Positions 7,247 through 15,823 of a stretch of DNA of 30,072 nucleotides are shown piece by piece (positions within the stretch are counted from its first letter, which is position 1; every line of letters begins with the position of its first letter). Under the pieces are notes generated by a model. The model worked only from the letters and a program-made list of their open reading frames with translations, searched no databases and was not told where the DNA came from. Source of the stretch: DATMNI01 sp035570275 (lineage in GTDB: Bacteria; Acidobacteriota; Terriglobia; Bryobacterales; Bryobacteraceae); NCBI GenBank assembly GCA_035570275.1, contig DATMNI010000190.1:1-30072 (forward strand), given 5' to 3'. Position numbers and translations under genes: made by a program.

Positions 7247-8881
7247 TCAGCGCCGGCTCCGGTTGATATAGAGCTGGTCGGCGTTCCAATACATTCGCGG
7301 ATAGAGGGGCGAGGGTGACGCGTTGCCGAGACCCGAGCGGTACGCCGAGAGCGCGTTCTTCGCCACCAGATACAGGAAGGGCTCCTGCTCCCAAACGATC
7401 GCCTGTACGCGGTCGAAGGCCTTCTTCCTGGCGGCGGGCTGCACTTCCGTGCTCTCAACTCGGATCAGGCGGTCGATTTCCGCCTCCCATTCCGTGGCCG
7501 GCGTCTTCTGGTTTGGATTCCATTGATGGTTCGGGCCTGAGCTGAGCCAGACGTTGCTCTGGGAGCTCGGGTCCAGGTCGTCATTCACCAGGCCGAGCAG
7601 GCACGCCTCGTAATCGAACGTCCGGGTAATGCGCTCAATCAGCGAAGGAAAGTCGAGCTTGACCACGCGCACGAGGATGCCGATCTTCGACAGATCCTGC
7701 TGAATTAGCGCGGCCATCCGCTCGCGCCCGGTATTGCCGGCGTTGGTGACGATGGAGAACTCCACCCGATGACCGCCCGCGTCCTGCAGCACGCCGCCTT
7801 GCAGGCGGAAGCCCACGGATTCCAGCAGGCGGCGGGCCTCAGCCGGATCGAAGGGTCGCGGGCGCAAGCGGTTATCCGCCCAGTTCCGGTTGCAAGCCGG
7901 AATGATGGCGGCCGCGGGTGAGGCGTGCGCGGCAAAGACCAGCCGGCAAATATCCTCGCGATTGACGGCGCTCGAAACGGCGCGGCGGAATTCCCGCAGC
8001 GCGAACCAATGCTTCTTATAGTCCGGTAAGGGCGACCCGGACGCCTGGTTAAACCACATCTGTTCGGAATCGAGCGAGGGTCCCGCATCCACTGCCGTAA
8101 TTCCCGGGCGTCCCGAGAGACGGCTGAAGCTCTCGGGGTCCACGTTGTCGATCAGATCCAATTCACCGGCCAGGAAGCGCGCCATCTCGATCGACCGGTT
8201 CTGCTGAATCTCCAGGCGGACGGAGTCCAGATAAGGTAGCCGCTTGCCGCCGGCGGTTTTCCAGTAGTACGGATTGCGTTCGAGGACGATGCTCGAACCC
8301 GGATGGTATTCCGCGATGCGGAATGGCCCGGCCACGGGCATCTCCACGGGCTTCGAAGCCGGGGCCAGCGAGCCTTCCTTCACGATGGCTACCGCCGCAA
8401 AGAGCCGCTCCACGCCCGCGACGGGCTTCGAAAAGCGAACCACGAACGTGCGTTCGGCAGCCGCTTCGACGGTAATTTGCGAGCCCCCGGCGCGGAACAC
8501 CTCGCCGTCCGGAGCGTGCAGGGCCGGATCGAGAAGGGCACGAAACGTAAACGCCGCGTCGCGCGCGGTTACCGCCGCTCCATCGGAGAATCTGGCCTCC
8601 GGGCGGATCTCAAAGCGGATCTCGCGGCCGTCCTTCGACAGCGTCCATGTCCGCGCCAGTTCGGGCTCCAGCGCCAGGCTCGCCCGATTGAAACGCAGCA
8701 GTCTGCCGCCGGTCAGGTAGCGCACGGTATCGGAGGACTGCTCCGTTACCAGCAACGGGTTGAACGTCTTGGGGTCGGAGTAAATGCAGAGTTTCAGTTG
8801 GCCGCCCCACTCCGCCGAAGCATGAGCGGTAGCGATGGCGATCTGTGCCAGAACGATCAGTGCAAGAAAAAGGCGTTTCAT
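7247..8881 (-). CDS. Peptide/nickel-type ABC solute-binding protein (SBP_bac_5)
   Basis: A 544-residue extracytoplasmic binding protein with a Sec signal peptide (MKRLFLALIVLAQIAIATAHA). Family 5 features follow in order: LKLCIYSDPKTFNPLL near the N-terminus, YLTGGRLLRFN, LARTWTLSKDGREIRFEIR with FSDGAAVTARDAAFTFRAL, and a C-terminal EWEAEIDRLI and WEQEPFLYLV. These are characteristic of DppA/OppA-like proteins, which capture peptides or other ligands for the ABC permeases. No lipobox cysteine is seen, so it is probably a soluble periplasmic protein. Start ATGA overlaps the permease stop by 4 bp. The ligand cannot be deduced from sequence. Confidence 0.93.
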   Translation of the reverse strand: MKRLFLALIVLAQIAIATAHASAEWGGQLKLCIYSDPKTFNPLLVTEQSSDTVRYLTGGRLLRFNRASLALEPELARTWTLSKDGREIRFEIRPEARFSDGAAVTARDAAFTFRALLDPALHAPDGEVFRAGGSQITVEAAAERTFVVRFSKPVAGVERLFAAVAIVKEGSLAPASKPVEMPVAGPFRIAEYHPGSSIVLERNPYYWKTAGGKRLPYLDSVRLEIQQNRSIEMARFLAGELDLIDNVDPESFSRLSGRPGITAVDAGPSLDSEQMWFNQASGSPLPDYKKHWFALREFRRAVSSAVNREDICRLVFAAHASPAAAIIPACNRNWADNRLRPRPFDPAEARRLLESVGFRLQGGVLQDAGGHRVEFSIVTNAGNTGRERMAALIQQDLSKIGILVRVVKLDFPSLIERITRTFDYEACLLGLVNDDLDPSSQSNVWLSSGPNHQWNPNQKTPATEWEAEIDRLIRVESTEVQPAARKKAFDRVQAIVWEQEPFLYLVAKNALSAYRSGLGNASPSPLYPRMYWNADQLYINRSRR

Positions 8882-9687
8882 GTTTTATGTACCTGCCTGG
8901 CGCCGAGGATTTGCATGCTGGCCGTGGTCAGAAGAAGCAGCAGCAGCGGAACCAGTCTCCAGGGCCTGCCGGCAACCGCGGCCGGGTCTTCCAGCCCCCG
9001 TAGCAGAACACCCCACGAGGGCAGAGGCTCGGCGACGCCCAAACCCAAGAGACTAAGCGTAGCCTCGCTCAACACGAACGCCGGCAGCAGCGTCAGGAAC
9101 TGAGAGAAGACGGCGGTTCGCAGGTTCGGCGCAACCTGACGGAAGAGAACCTGCATTGTGCCTCCGCCCTCGGCTCGCGCCCGCAGCGCGAAATCGGAGC
9201 GCCGCAAGCCGCGCGCCGATGCCGCGACCACTTGAGCCGGCGCCGCCCATCCGACCGCTGCCAGCGCCGCAAATGTAATCCACACGGATTGTTCCGGAGG
9301 CAAGTCCAGCGGGAGCGCCGCTCGTACGGCCAGAACCAGGAACATCCATGGCAACGACTGCAGCAGTATCGAAAAACGGGACCGAATGGCGTCCGCCAAG
9401 CCTCCAGTGAAACCGGCGATCACGCCCACGGCCGACCCGGCCAGCGTGCACAGTGCCGCCGCGGCCGTGGCCAACAGGAGCGAAACACGGGTTCCGTAAA
9501 GCGTGCGGGCCAGCAGATCGCGGCCTAATTCGTCGGTGCCCAGCGGAAAGCCGCGGCCAGGGGGCTGGAGTGGCGATTGCCGAAACTGCTCGGCGTAACC
9601 CGCGGGCGCCAGCCATGGAGCACCCACCGCCCCTAGAACCAGCAACAGCAGAAACCCGGCAGCCGAAATCCGCCATGCGGTATTCAT
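8878..9687 (-). CDS. ABC transporter permease, DppC/OppC type
   Basis: A 269-residue inner-membrane permease. The family motif FPLGTDELGRDLLARTLYGTR follows the first membrane helix. The EAA-like cytoplasmic loop, which contacts the ATPase, is ALRARAEGGGTMQVLFRQV, with APNL after it. About six hydrophobic segments are visible, the last being LVPLLLLLLTTASMQILG. It overlaps the upstream permease and the downstream binding-protein gene by ATGA at both ends. It should pair with the DppB-type permease to form the channel. Confidence 0.92.
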   Translation of the reverse strand: MNTAWRISAAGFLLLLVLGAVGAPWLAPAGYAEQFRQSPLQPPGRGFPLGTDELGRDLLARTLYGTRVSLLLATAAAALCTLAGSAVGVIAGFTGGLADAIRSRFSILLQSLPWMFLVLAVRAALPLDLPPEQSVWITFAALAAVGWAAPAQVVAASARGLRRSDFALRARAEGGGTMQVLFRQVAPNLRTAVFSQFLTLLPAFVLSEATLSLLGLGVAEPLPSWGVLLRGLEDPAAVAGRPWRLVPLLLLLLTTASMQILGARQVHKT

Positions 9688-10550
9688 ACGGCTGCCTCGG
9701 GACCAAGCACTCCGCTAATCGATCCACAAAGCACGGTAACTCCGAGGACCAGCATCGACAGGCTGACCAGAACCGGCAGATCCCGCTGTTGCGCCGCCAG
9801 CCAGGCGAGCTGCCCCAGACCCGGAACGTCGCAGAAGGTTTCCAAAGCCACGGCGAGTCCGAAGGTCACCGGGATGTAAACCACCAGAAGATTCAGCACC
9901 GCGGGTAGCGACGGCCACATCAAATGAATGGCGGCCAGTCGAAAGCGTGACACGCCCCTGGCGCGCGCGGCGAGCGGATAGAGTTCGAGGCGCGTGGCCC
10001 GCAGCACCGCCGATGCGGCCAGCAGGACCCGCGCGAAAATGGCGATTCCAACCGCGGCTTCGACGGCGTGCCCCCGGTCGGCCGGGTGCCAGACCAGTAA
10101 AAGGATCAAGGCTAGCGCTGCCGATGGCAGACAGAGGAAGGCCGAAGCCGCCACCCGGGCCGCCAGATGCTGAGTCTCGCCCGCAAGACAAGCTGCCAGC
10201 GCCAAAAGCATACCCGCCGCCCATCCCCACAGCAGGCCCGCGCCGGCATAACTCAAGGTGGGGCCGATCCTTTGACGCACCAGTTCCGCAACCGGCAGAC
10301 GATAGGCCTGTGAGACTCCCATCCCACCGTGACCGAGGCCACGCAGGTAACGCCCATAGAAGGAGAAGGCATTCTCATTAAGCGCGGCCTCCTGGATCTG
10401 GCGAATCGCTTGCGCGCCCATCCTTCCGTCCAGCAGAATCTCGTCCGCTCCGAAGCCTGGCGCATGACGGACCAGCAAAGCGGCTAACAGGCCGCCCAGG
10501 AGCAACGTCAACACTGCGCCCGAGAGCGCTCGCAACAGTCTTAGGATCAT
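9684..10550 (-). CDS. ABC transporter permease, DppB/OppB type
   Basis: A 288-residue inner-membrane permease starting at ATG 10550 (MILRLLRALSGAVLTLLLGG), which overlaps the kinase stop as ATGA. An upstream in-frame extension runs within the kinase gene and is not expected to be used. Recognisable features are YGRYLRGLGHGGMGVSQAY (the family usually has GDLG.S here), LSYAGAGLLWGWAAGMLLAL, the EAA-like loop (ARARGVSRFRLAAIHLMWPSLP) and FCDVPGLGQLAWLAAQQRDLP near the end. The motifs are somewhat degenerate compared with E. coli DppB but all are placed correctly. Confidence 0.88.
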   Translation of the reverse strand: MILRLLRALSGAVLTLLLGGLLAALLVRHAPGFGADEILLDGRMGAQAIRQIQEAALNENAFSFYGRYLRGLGHGGMGVSQAYRLPVAELVRQRIGPTLSYAGAGLLWGWAAGMLLALAACLAGETQHLAARVAASAFLCLPSAALALILLLVWHPADRGHAVEAAVGIAIFARVLLAASAVLRATRLELYPLAARARGVSRFRLAAIHLMWPSLPAVLNLLVVYIPVTFGLAVALETFCDVPGLGQLAWLAAQQRDLPVLVSLSMLVLGVTVLCGSISGVLGPEAAV

Positions 10551-12484
10551 GCCTTGCGGCTCCCCTCCGCCGCTGCTACACTGCGCAGCATTTCCTTTAG
10601 CTTGGCGACGCCTACCGGTTTGCTGATGTAGGCGTCCATTCCCGCCGCCAGGCATCGCTCGCGGTCGTTATCCATGGCGTTGGCCGTAAGCGCGAAGATG
10701 GGAGTGTGGAGCGAGTCGCCTTCGCGCCGCCGGATTTCGGCGGTGGCCGCGAAGCCGTCCATCACGGGCATCTGGCAGTCCATCAGAACCGCGGAGAAGG
10801 TTGCCTTCGACAGTGCCTCTAACGCCTCCACTCCATTTTCGGCGCTCACGCACTGGCACCCCAGCTTTTGGAGAATGCTCCTGGTAACCTTGAGATTGAC
10901 CAGATTGTCATCCACCACGAGAATGTGAAAAACCGGCGGGCAAATCTCTGGCGGCGTCGTCTCTGGGAGCGTCTCCGGGAATGCGGGGGGTTCCGGGCGA
11001 TCCGGGGCCTGCACGTCCGGCGGCTGCAGCGGTATGGTGAACCAGAAAGTAGACCCCTCATTGAGCTTACTGACCAGACCGATTTTGCCACCCATCAACT
11101 CGGCCAGCCGGCGGCTGATGCTCAGCCCCAGACCGGTGCCGCTAAAGCGCCGGGTTGCCGATCCGTCGGCTTGCACGAAAGGCTTGAACAGCCGGCCCTG
11201 AACGCCTGGCTCGATCCCAATACCTGTGTCGCGGATCTCAAAGCGCAACATGCTGGTGTACGGCCCGGTGTGCGGCGCGGTGTGCGGCCCGGTTTGCGGC
11301 CGCACGTCCGGCGTTTCGCCTGGCACGATACCGATCCGCACGTCCACCGAGCCGTGGTCGGTGAACTTCACGGCGTTCCCGGCGAGATTCAGCACCACCT
11401 GACGAACTCGTCCGGCGTCGCAGACAGCCAATCGCGGCACCTCCGGCTCGAACGCACATCGGAGAGCAATGCCCTTGGACTTTGCGTTTGGCTCCAGCAG
11501 GAGCACAATGCTTGCTATTAGGCTGCGGAGATCCGCGGGCTCCGGCCGGAGCTCGACATGTCCCAACTCGATCCGCGAAATCTCCAGAATCTCGTCAACA
11601 ATCACCAGGAGCGCACTGGCGGAACGCTGGATCGTCTCGGCATATTCGCTCTGTTCCGCGCTCAGCCGGGTCATCAGCAGCAGGCTTGCCATGCCCATCA
11701 CGCCGTTCATAGGCGTACGAATCTCGTGACTGACATTCGCCAGAAAAGCGGTTTTCAGTTGGTTGGCTTCCTCGGCGGCGGCCTTGGCTTTGGACAATTC
11801 GGCGGCCTCGCGAGTCCGATCCAGATACAGGTTGTACGACCGGTAGACCAGGTAGAGGACCGGGCAAGCCAGTATCCAGGACTGCCAGCCCATAAGCCTG
11901 GTAGCCACATGAATAATGGCTGCCAGCGCCGCCGCCACACCGTAGTGTACGGATGTCCAGGCAAAACCGGTGCGCCAGACGGAGAGGAGCCTTTTGCGCT
12001 CGGTAAGCGCGATGATGCCCGACGTCAGCGACGTGTTCACCAGAAAGAACGCGCCCGTCGAGAGAAAGAGCTGGACGGGAAGGCGGGCGCCCAGGCGCGG
12101 GAGCACGTCCCAGTGGAACACCAGATAGGCCGAGTAGAGCGAAATGGCGATGTTGGCGAAATTGAAGAAGAAGTGGATTGGCTGGGGACGCTTCTTCGCC
12201 CGGAAGAGCGATTGCGTGAGGGCTCCGGCACAGCCGATGACGAGCGCCTGGGTCAGATCCAGTTCGATGATGGCGAGGAGAAAAAAGAGGTCGTTGACGG
12301 AGATAGTCCCCGTAATTCCGGGCACCTGTACCTTCATGTTGGAGAAAACCAGGGCTCCCAGCACACAGATCCAGAACGGGGCGGAAGGCGCCGGCCAGGT
12401 GTGCATGCCAATGGCCAGAACACAGGCGGCAGCGGCCCACACAACAACGAGATAAACTCTGGCTCCTGGCGAAATGGTGCGCAC
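10547..12484 (-). CDS. Membrane-bound hybrid sensor histidine kinase with receiver domain
   Basis: A 645-residue hybrid kinase. Residues 1-220 hold about six to eight hydrophobic segments forming an integral membrane sensor. A linker helix leads to the dimerisation/phosphoacceptor domain with His253 (FLANVSHEIRTPMNGVMGM). The ATPase domain has its N box NLAGNAVKFT, G1 DTGIGI and G2 GTGLGLSI. A receiver domain fills residues 525-640 with acidic VVDDN, phosphoacceptor Asp569 (LMDCQMP) and Lys622 (SKP). An insert rich in TGPHTAPHTGPYT sits inside the ATPase domain. The start is GTG 12484; ribosome-site support is weak. No DNA-binding output is fused. The stop overlaps the permease start as ATGA, so kinase and transporter appear to be co-translated. 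Phosphotransfer partners are not encoded in the window. Confidence 0.93.
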   Translation of the reverse strand: MRTISPGARVYLVVVWAAAACVLAIGMHTWPAPSAPFWICVLGALVFSNMKVQVPGITGTISVNDLFFLLAIIELDLTQALVIGCAGALTQSLFRAKKRPQPIHFFFNFANIAISLYSAYLVFHWDVLPRLGARLPVQLFLSTGAFFLVNTSLTSGIIALTERKRLLSVWRTGFAWTSVHYGVAAALAAIIHVATRLMGWQSWILACPVLYLVYRSYNLYLDRTREAAELSKAKAAAEEANQLKTAFLANVSHEIRTPMNGVMGMASLLLMTRLSAEQSEYAETIQRSASALLVIVDEILEISRIELGHVELRPEPADLRSLIASIVLLLEPNAKSKGIALRCAFEPEVPRLAVCDAGRVRQVVLNLAGNAVKFTDHGSVDVRIGIVPGETPDVRPQTGPHTAPHTGPYTSMLRFEIRDTGIGIEPGVQGRLFKPFVQADGSATRRFSGTGLGLSISRRLAELMGGKIGLVSKLNEGSTFWFTIPLQPPDVQAPDRPEPPAFPETLPETTPPEICPPVFHILVVDDNLVNLKVTRSILQKLGCQCVSAENGVEALEALSKATFSAVLMDCQMPVMDGFAATAEIRRREGDSLHTPIFALTANAMDNDRERCLAAGMDAYISKPVGVAKLKEMLRSVAAAEGSRKA

Positions 12485-12534
12485 ATCCTACATATCGGCT
12501 GGCTGGGGCTGTCCCGTTAGGTGTCCGCGAACAG

Positions 12535-12860
12535 CGCTGCATTAAAGTTTTGGACGATTCCTCCGAAGAGTACTTCGAGGGGGCCCCGATGACGGCCGCG
12601 CAGGACGACCACGCAAGCAGCCGCAAGATCTTTGCCAGTTTCGCGATGCGCCAACTTCTGGAGCAGGTGGACCGGGTCGCCGGCCGCGCAACTTTTCTTG
12701 GATCGGCTGGCGCTGATCGAACAGCAGATGGCCACGCTGCGTCCCAGCATCGCTGCGGCTTTACACACCCATCGGCAGGCTGTTGCGCCTGGCCCAGAAC
12801 TCCGATCCCTCGGCTGCCAGATCATTCCGCCAATGTCACAATCGGGGGTGACCGCATGAT
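12535..12860 (+). pseudogene. Possible decayed transposase fragment (IS110-like)
   Basis: Fills most of the 450-bp gap before the metalloprotease. A short frame reads FLDRLALIEQQMATLRPSIA, then AALHTHRQAV, which resembles the region before the C-terminal domain of IS110-family transposases (helical segment, then RLA.IPG). After HRQAV the match continues only in shifted frames (RLAQNSDPSAA in one, CQIIPPMSQSG in another), so it would be a frameshifted relic. No terminal repeats or catalytic residues are seen. The assignment rests on a weak motif impression and the fragment could be unrelated. Confidence 0.3.
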
Positions 12861-12934
12861 GGGTTATCGACCGTGTGCCCCATGTCACCTCTTCACTGCT
12901 AACATAGGCTATCCCGTTTGGTAAAGGAGATAAG

Positions 12935-15520
12935 ATGCACCGAATTCTTTTCCGCCCACTATTAGTCCTGTTGGCGGCTGCGGCGCTGTTGGCTCAGGAC
13001 GAACCGCCGCCGCAGGCACCGGCGGGTGGTGGATTCGGCGGCCGGGGTGGTGGTGCTGCCGCTACCGTACCCGACCCGCAGCCATACGACCGCGTCATCA
13101 CCAAAGACGCCAAGACCACCAAAGGTCTCTTCACGGTGCATCAGATCAAGGAGCGGTATTACTACGAAATCCCCAAGAACGAACTGAATAAGGAGTTCCT
13201 CTGGAATTCGCAGATTGCCAAGACCACGTTCGGCACCGGCTACGGCGGCGGCCAGTTGACCGACAAGGTGATCCGGTGGGTACTGAAGGGCAACCGCGTC
13301 CTGCTCCTGGACGTAAACTTTGGCCTGGTAGCGAACCCCGACGAACCGATCGCCATGGCCGTCAAGGCCGCCAACAATGACTCGATCGTCATATCGCTGC
13401 CCGTCGCAGCGTTTGCCAAGGACGGTTCGCCGGTGGTCGAAGTCGGCCGTCTCTTCACCGGCGACCTCCAGGAGTTCAGCGCGCGCCAGCGCCTGGGCGC
13501 CACCGCCGTGGATGCCAGCCGCACGTTCGTCGAACGCATCGTCCCATACCCAGACAACGTGGAGGCCGAAGTTACCGTCACATACACTCGCACCGCGGGG
13601 GGCGCCGCCGTAACCGCCGGACGCGGCGGTGGGCTTGGCGGCGGCCAGATGCGCCCGGGCAGCGCCACCGTGGTGCTGCACCACAGCATGGTGAGGCTAC
13701 CCGAAAAACCCATGATGCCGCGCCTGTTCGATGAGCGCGTCGGCTATTTCACCACCAGCACGCAGGATTACAGCCGCGATGAGTACAAGACCGAAAACAC
13801 CCGCTATATCGCGCGCTGGCGCCTGGAGAAAAAGGACCCCTCAGCCGCGGTCTCCGAACCGGTCAAACCGATTGTCTATTACATCGATGCCGCTACACCG
13901 ACCAAGTGGGTGCCGTGGCTCAAGAAAGGCGTGGAAGACTGGAACGAGGCGTTCCTGGCCGCCGGATTCAAGAACGCCATCATCGCCAACCCGGCCCCCA
14001 CACCGCGGCAGGACCCGGATTGGAGCGCGGAAGATGTTCGCCACTCGGTGATTCGCTGGCTGCCCTCCACCACCGAAAACGCCAGCGGGCCGCACATCTC
14101 CGACCCGCGCACCGGCGAGATTCTCAACGCCGACATCCAGTTCTATCACAACGTCATGAACCTGGCCCGCGACTGGTATTTCGTGCAGGCCGGGCCGCTC
14201 GACGCGCGCGCGCAAAAGCTGCCGCTGCCGGACGACCTGATGGGCCGGCTGCTGGAATACGTAGTGGCCCATGAGGTGGGCCACACCCTCGGCTTCCAAC
14301 ACAATATGAAGGCCAGCTCGATGTACCCGCAGGAGAAGGTGCGCGATAAGCAGTGGGTCCACACCATGGGCCACACGCCTTCCATCATGGACTACTCGCG
14401 CTTCAACTACGTGGCGCAGCCGGAAGATGGAATCGATGTGGCCGACCTGATTCCGCGCATCGGGCCGTACGACGTTTGGGCGACCAAGTGGGGCTATACA
14501 CCGATCGCCGGCGCCAGGACGCCGGACGACGAAAAGCCGACGCTGCACAAATGGGCGAAGGAGCAGGACGATAAGCCCTGGCTGCGTTTCTCGACCGCCA
14601 ATTCGGCCGGTGCCGATCCGGGCGAGGAGACCGAGGCGGTGGGCGATGCCGACGCCGTCAAATCCACCGCGCTGGGTGTGAAGAACCTGCAGCGCGTGGC
14701 CAAGATGCTGATGCCGGCTACGGCTTACAAGGAGGGCGACACTTACAACGAGCTCTCCGAATTGTACGGCCGCATGGTCAGCCAATGGTCCACCGAAATG
14801 AATCACGTGGCCGGAATTATCGGTGGATTCAACAGCCAGGAAAAGACCGTCGGCCAGGAGGGCCGCATCTTCAACCTGATCCCCAAGGACCGCCAGCAGG
14901 CCGCGGTGAGATTCCTGCTGGATAACGCTTTCACCACGCCGAACTGGATGCTGGACGAGGAAATCCTGCGGCGCATCGAGGCTGTGGGCGCCATCGACCG
15001 CGTGCACGGCGCGCAGAACCGCGTGCTCGCCAACCTGCTCAACAGCGCGCGTTTTGCCCGTCTGGTGGAGCAGGAGGCGCTGGATGGTGGACTGGCCTAT
15101 TCGCCGGTGGAATTCCTGGGTACGGTCCGTAAGGGCATCTGGCGGGAACTGGAAGCTCCGCAGGTGAAGATCGATGTCTTCCGCCGCGAACTGCAGCGCT
15201 CTTACCTGCAACAGGTGAACACCAAGTTGAACCCGCCCCCGGCGGCGGCCGCCACGCCGGTGTTGCCGCCGACCGAAGGCGGCCGGGGAGCGCCCCCGCG
15301 CCCGCCCACCAGCGGTGACGAGAAGCCGCTCTACCGCAGCGAATTGCACGCCTTGAGCGCTGCCATTACCGCGTCCATTGCCAAGACCAGCGACCACGAA
15401 ACCAAATCGCATCTGGAGGCTTCGCGCGACGAGATCGCCAAGATCCTGGACCCGAAGTTCGCACCGCCTTCCACGGCGGCTGCACCTTTCGGCGGCCGCG
15501 GCGGCCAGGTCCGCCGGTAG
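12935..15520 (+). CDS. Secreted zinc metalloprotease of the DUF5117/DUF5118 type
   Basis: An 861-residue exported protein. AAAGGAGATAAG stands directly before the ATG, an excellent ribosome site, and the N-terminus is a signal peptide (MHRILFRPLLVLLAAAALLAQ). The N-terminal half (DKVIRWVLKGNRVLLLDVNF and onward) matches the DUF5118/DUF5117 arrangement seen in large acidobacterial and Bacteroidota proteases. The catalytic site is HEVGHTLGFQH, with zinc ligands His446, His450 and His456 and base Glu447. A Met-turn candidate, SIMDYSRFNY, follows. This places it among metzincin-like enzymes. Low-complexity Gly/Pro/Ala stretches occur at residues 28-45 and near 770-790. It stands alone with its own ribosome site; the substrate is unknown. 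Confidence 0.9.
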   Translation: MHRILFRPLLVLLAAAALLAQDEPPPQAPAGGGFGGRGGGAAATVPDPQPYDRVITKDAKTTKGLFTVHQIKERYYYEIPKNELNKEFLWNSQIAKTTFGTGYGGGQLTDKVIRWVLKGNRVLLLDVNFGLVANPDEPIAMAVKAANNDSIVISLPVAAFAKDGSPVVEVGRLFTGDLQEFSARQRLGATAVDASRTFVERIVPYPDNVEAEVTVTYTRTAGGAAVTAGRGGGLGGGQMRPGSATVVLHHSMVRLPEKPMMPRLFDERVGYFTTSTQDYSRDEYKTENTRYIARWRLEKKDPSAAVSEPVKPIVYYIDAATPTKWVPWLKKGVEDWNEAFLAAGFKNAIIANPAPTPRQDPDWSAEDVRHSVIRWLPSTTENASGPHISDPRTGEILNADIQFYHNVMNLARDWYFVQAGPLDARAQKLPLPDDLMGRLLEYVVAHEVGHTLGFQHNMKASSMYPQEKVRDKQWVHTMGHTPSIMDYSRFNYVAQPEDGIDVADLIPRIGPYDVWATKWGYTPIAGARTPDDEKPTLHKWAKEQDDKPWLRFSTANSAGADPGEETEAVGDADAVKSTALGVKNLQRVAKMLMPATAYKEGDTYNELSELYGRMVSQWSTEMNHVAGIIGGFNSQEKTVGQEGRIFNLIPKDRQQAAVRFLLDNAFTTPNWMLDEEILRRIEAVGAIDRVHGAQNRVLANLLNSARFARLVEQEALDGGLAYSPVEFLGTVRKGIWRELEAPQVKIDVFRRELQRSYLQQVNTKLNPPPAAAATPVLPPTEGGRGAPPRPPTSGDEKPLYRSELHALSAAITASIAKTSDHETKSHLEASRDEIAKILDPKFAPPSTAAAPFGGRGGQVRR

Positions 15521-15545
15521 CCAGGTGGGCGGAAGTCGGGCCAGT

Positions 15546-15628
15546 GTCTTTGAACCTGCGAATCTGACGCGAACAGGTCAAGTTTCTATGCACCGCGGAT
15601 ACGCTGGGACGCAGAGGAGGCCGCAGAG
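15546..15628 (+). repeat. Diverged dispersed repeat, copy A
   Basis: About 82 bp that aligns without gaps to the reverse complement of 19532-19613, at roughly three quarters identity by eye. Shared blocks include TTTGAA/CTTGAA, TGCGAAT, AGTTTCT/GGTTTCT and GACGCAGAGGAGG/GACGCGGAGGAGG. The second half looks like the common intergenic pattern of a repeated CGCAGAG motif. The rest of this 303-base gap (15629-15823) holds nothing I recognise. Confidence 0.65.
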
Positions 15629-15823
15629 CAGACCCCATCGGCGAGCGCGCGGCGTCCGGCCTCACCGTGGCCGTCGCGTCCACTCTCGCCGAGCCGCTCG
15701 TCGCCGGCGTCGTATCGGCGCGCATACCCGTCCGGATCGACACGCGCGCCCACCCGCCTCGGGCGCAACCTGCCGCATCGCAACTGCCAGTTTCGCGCCA
15801 TGGTCATCTAGAGAGAATGAACT

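Noticed and set aside
13841..15412. Long open frame of 523 codons on the minus strand
   Set aside because: It lies wholly antisense to the zinc metalloprotease, whose frame has a signal peptide, ribosome site and HExxH motif. The antisense product has no recognisable domain and a composition typical of high-GC shadow frames.
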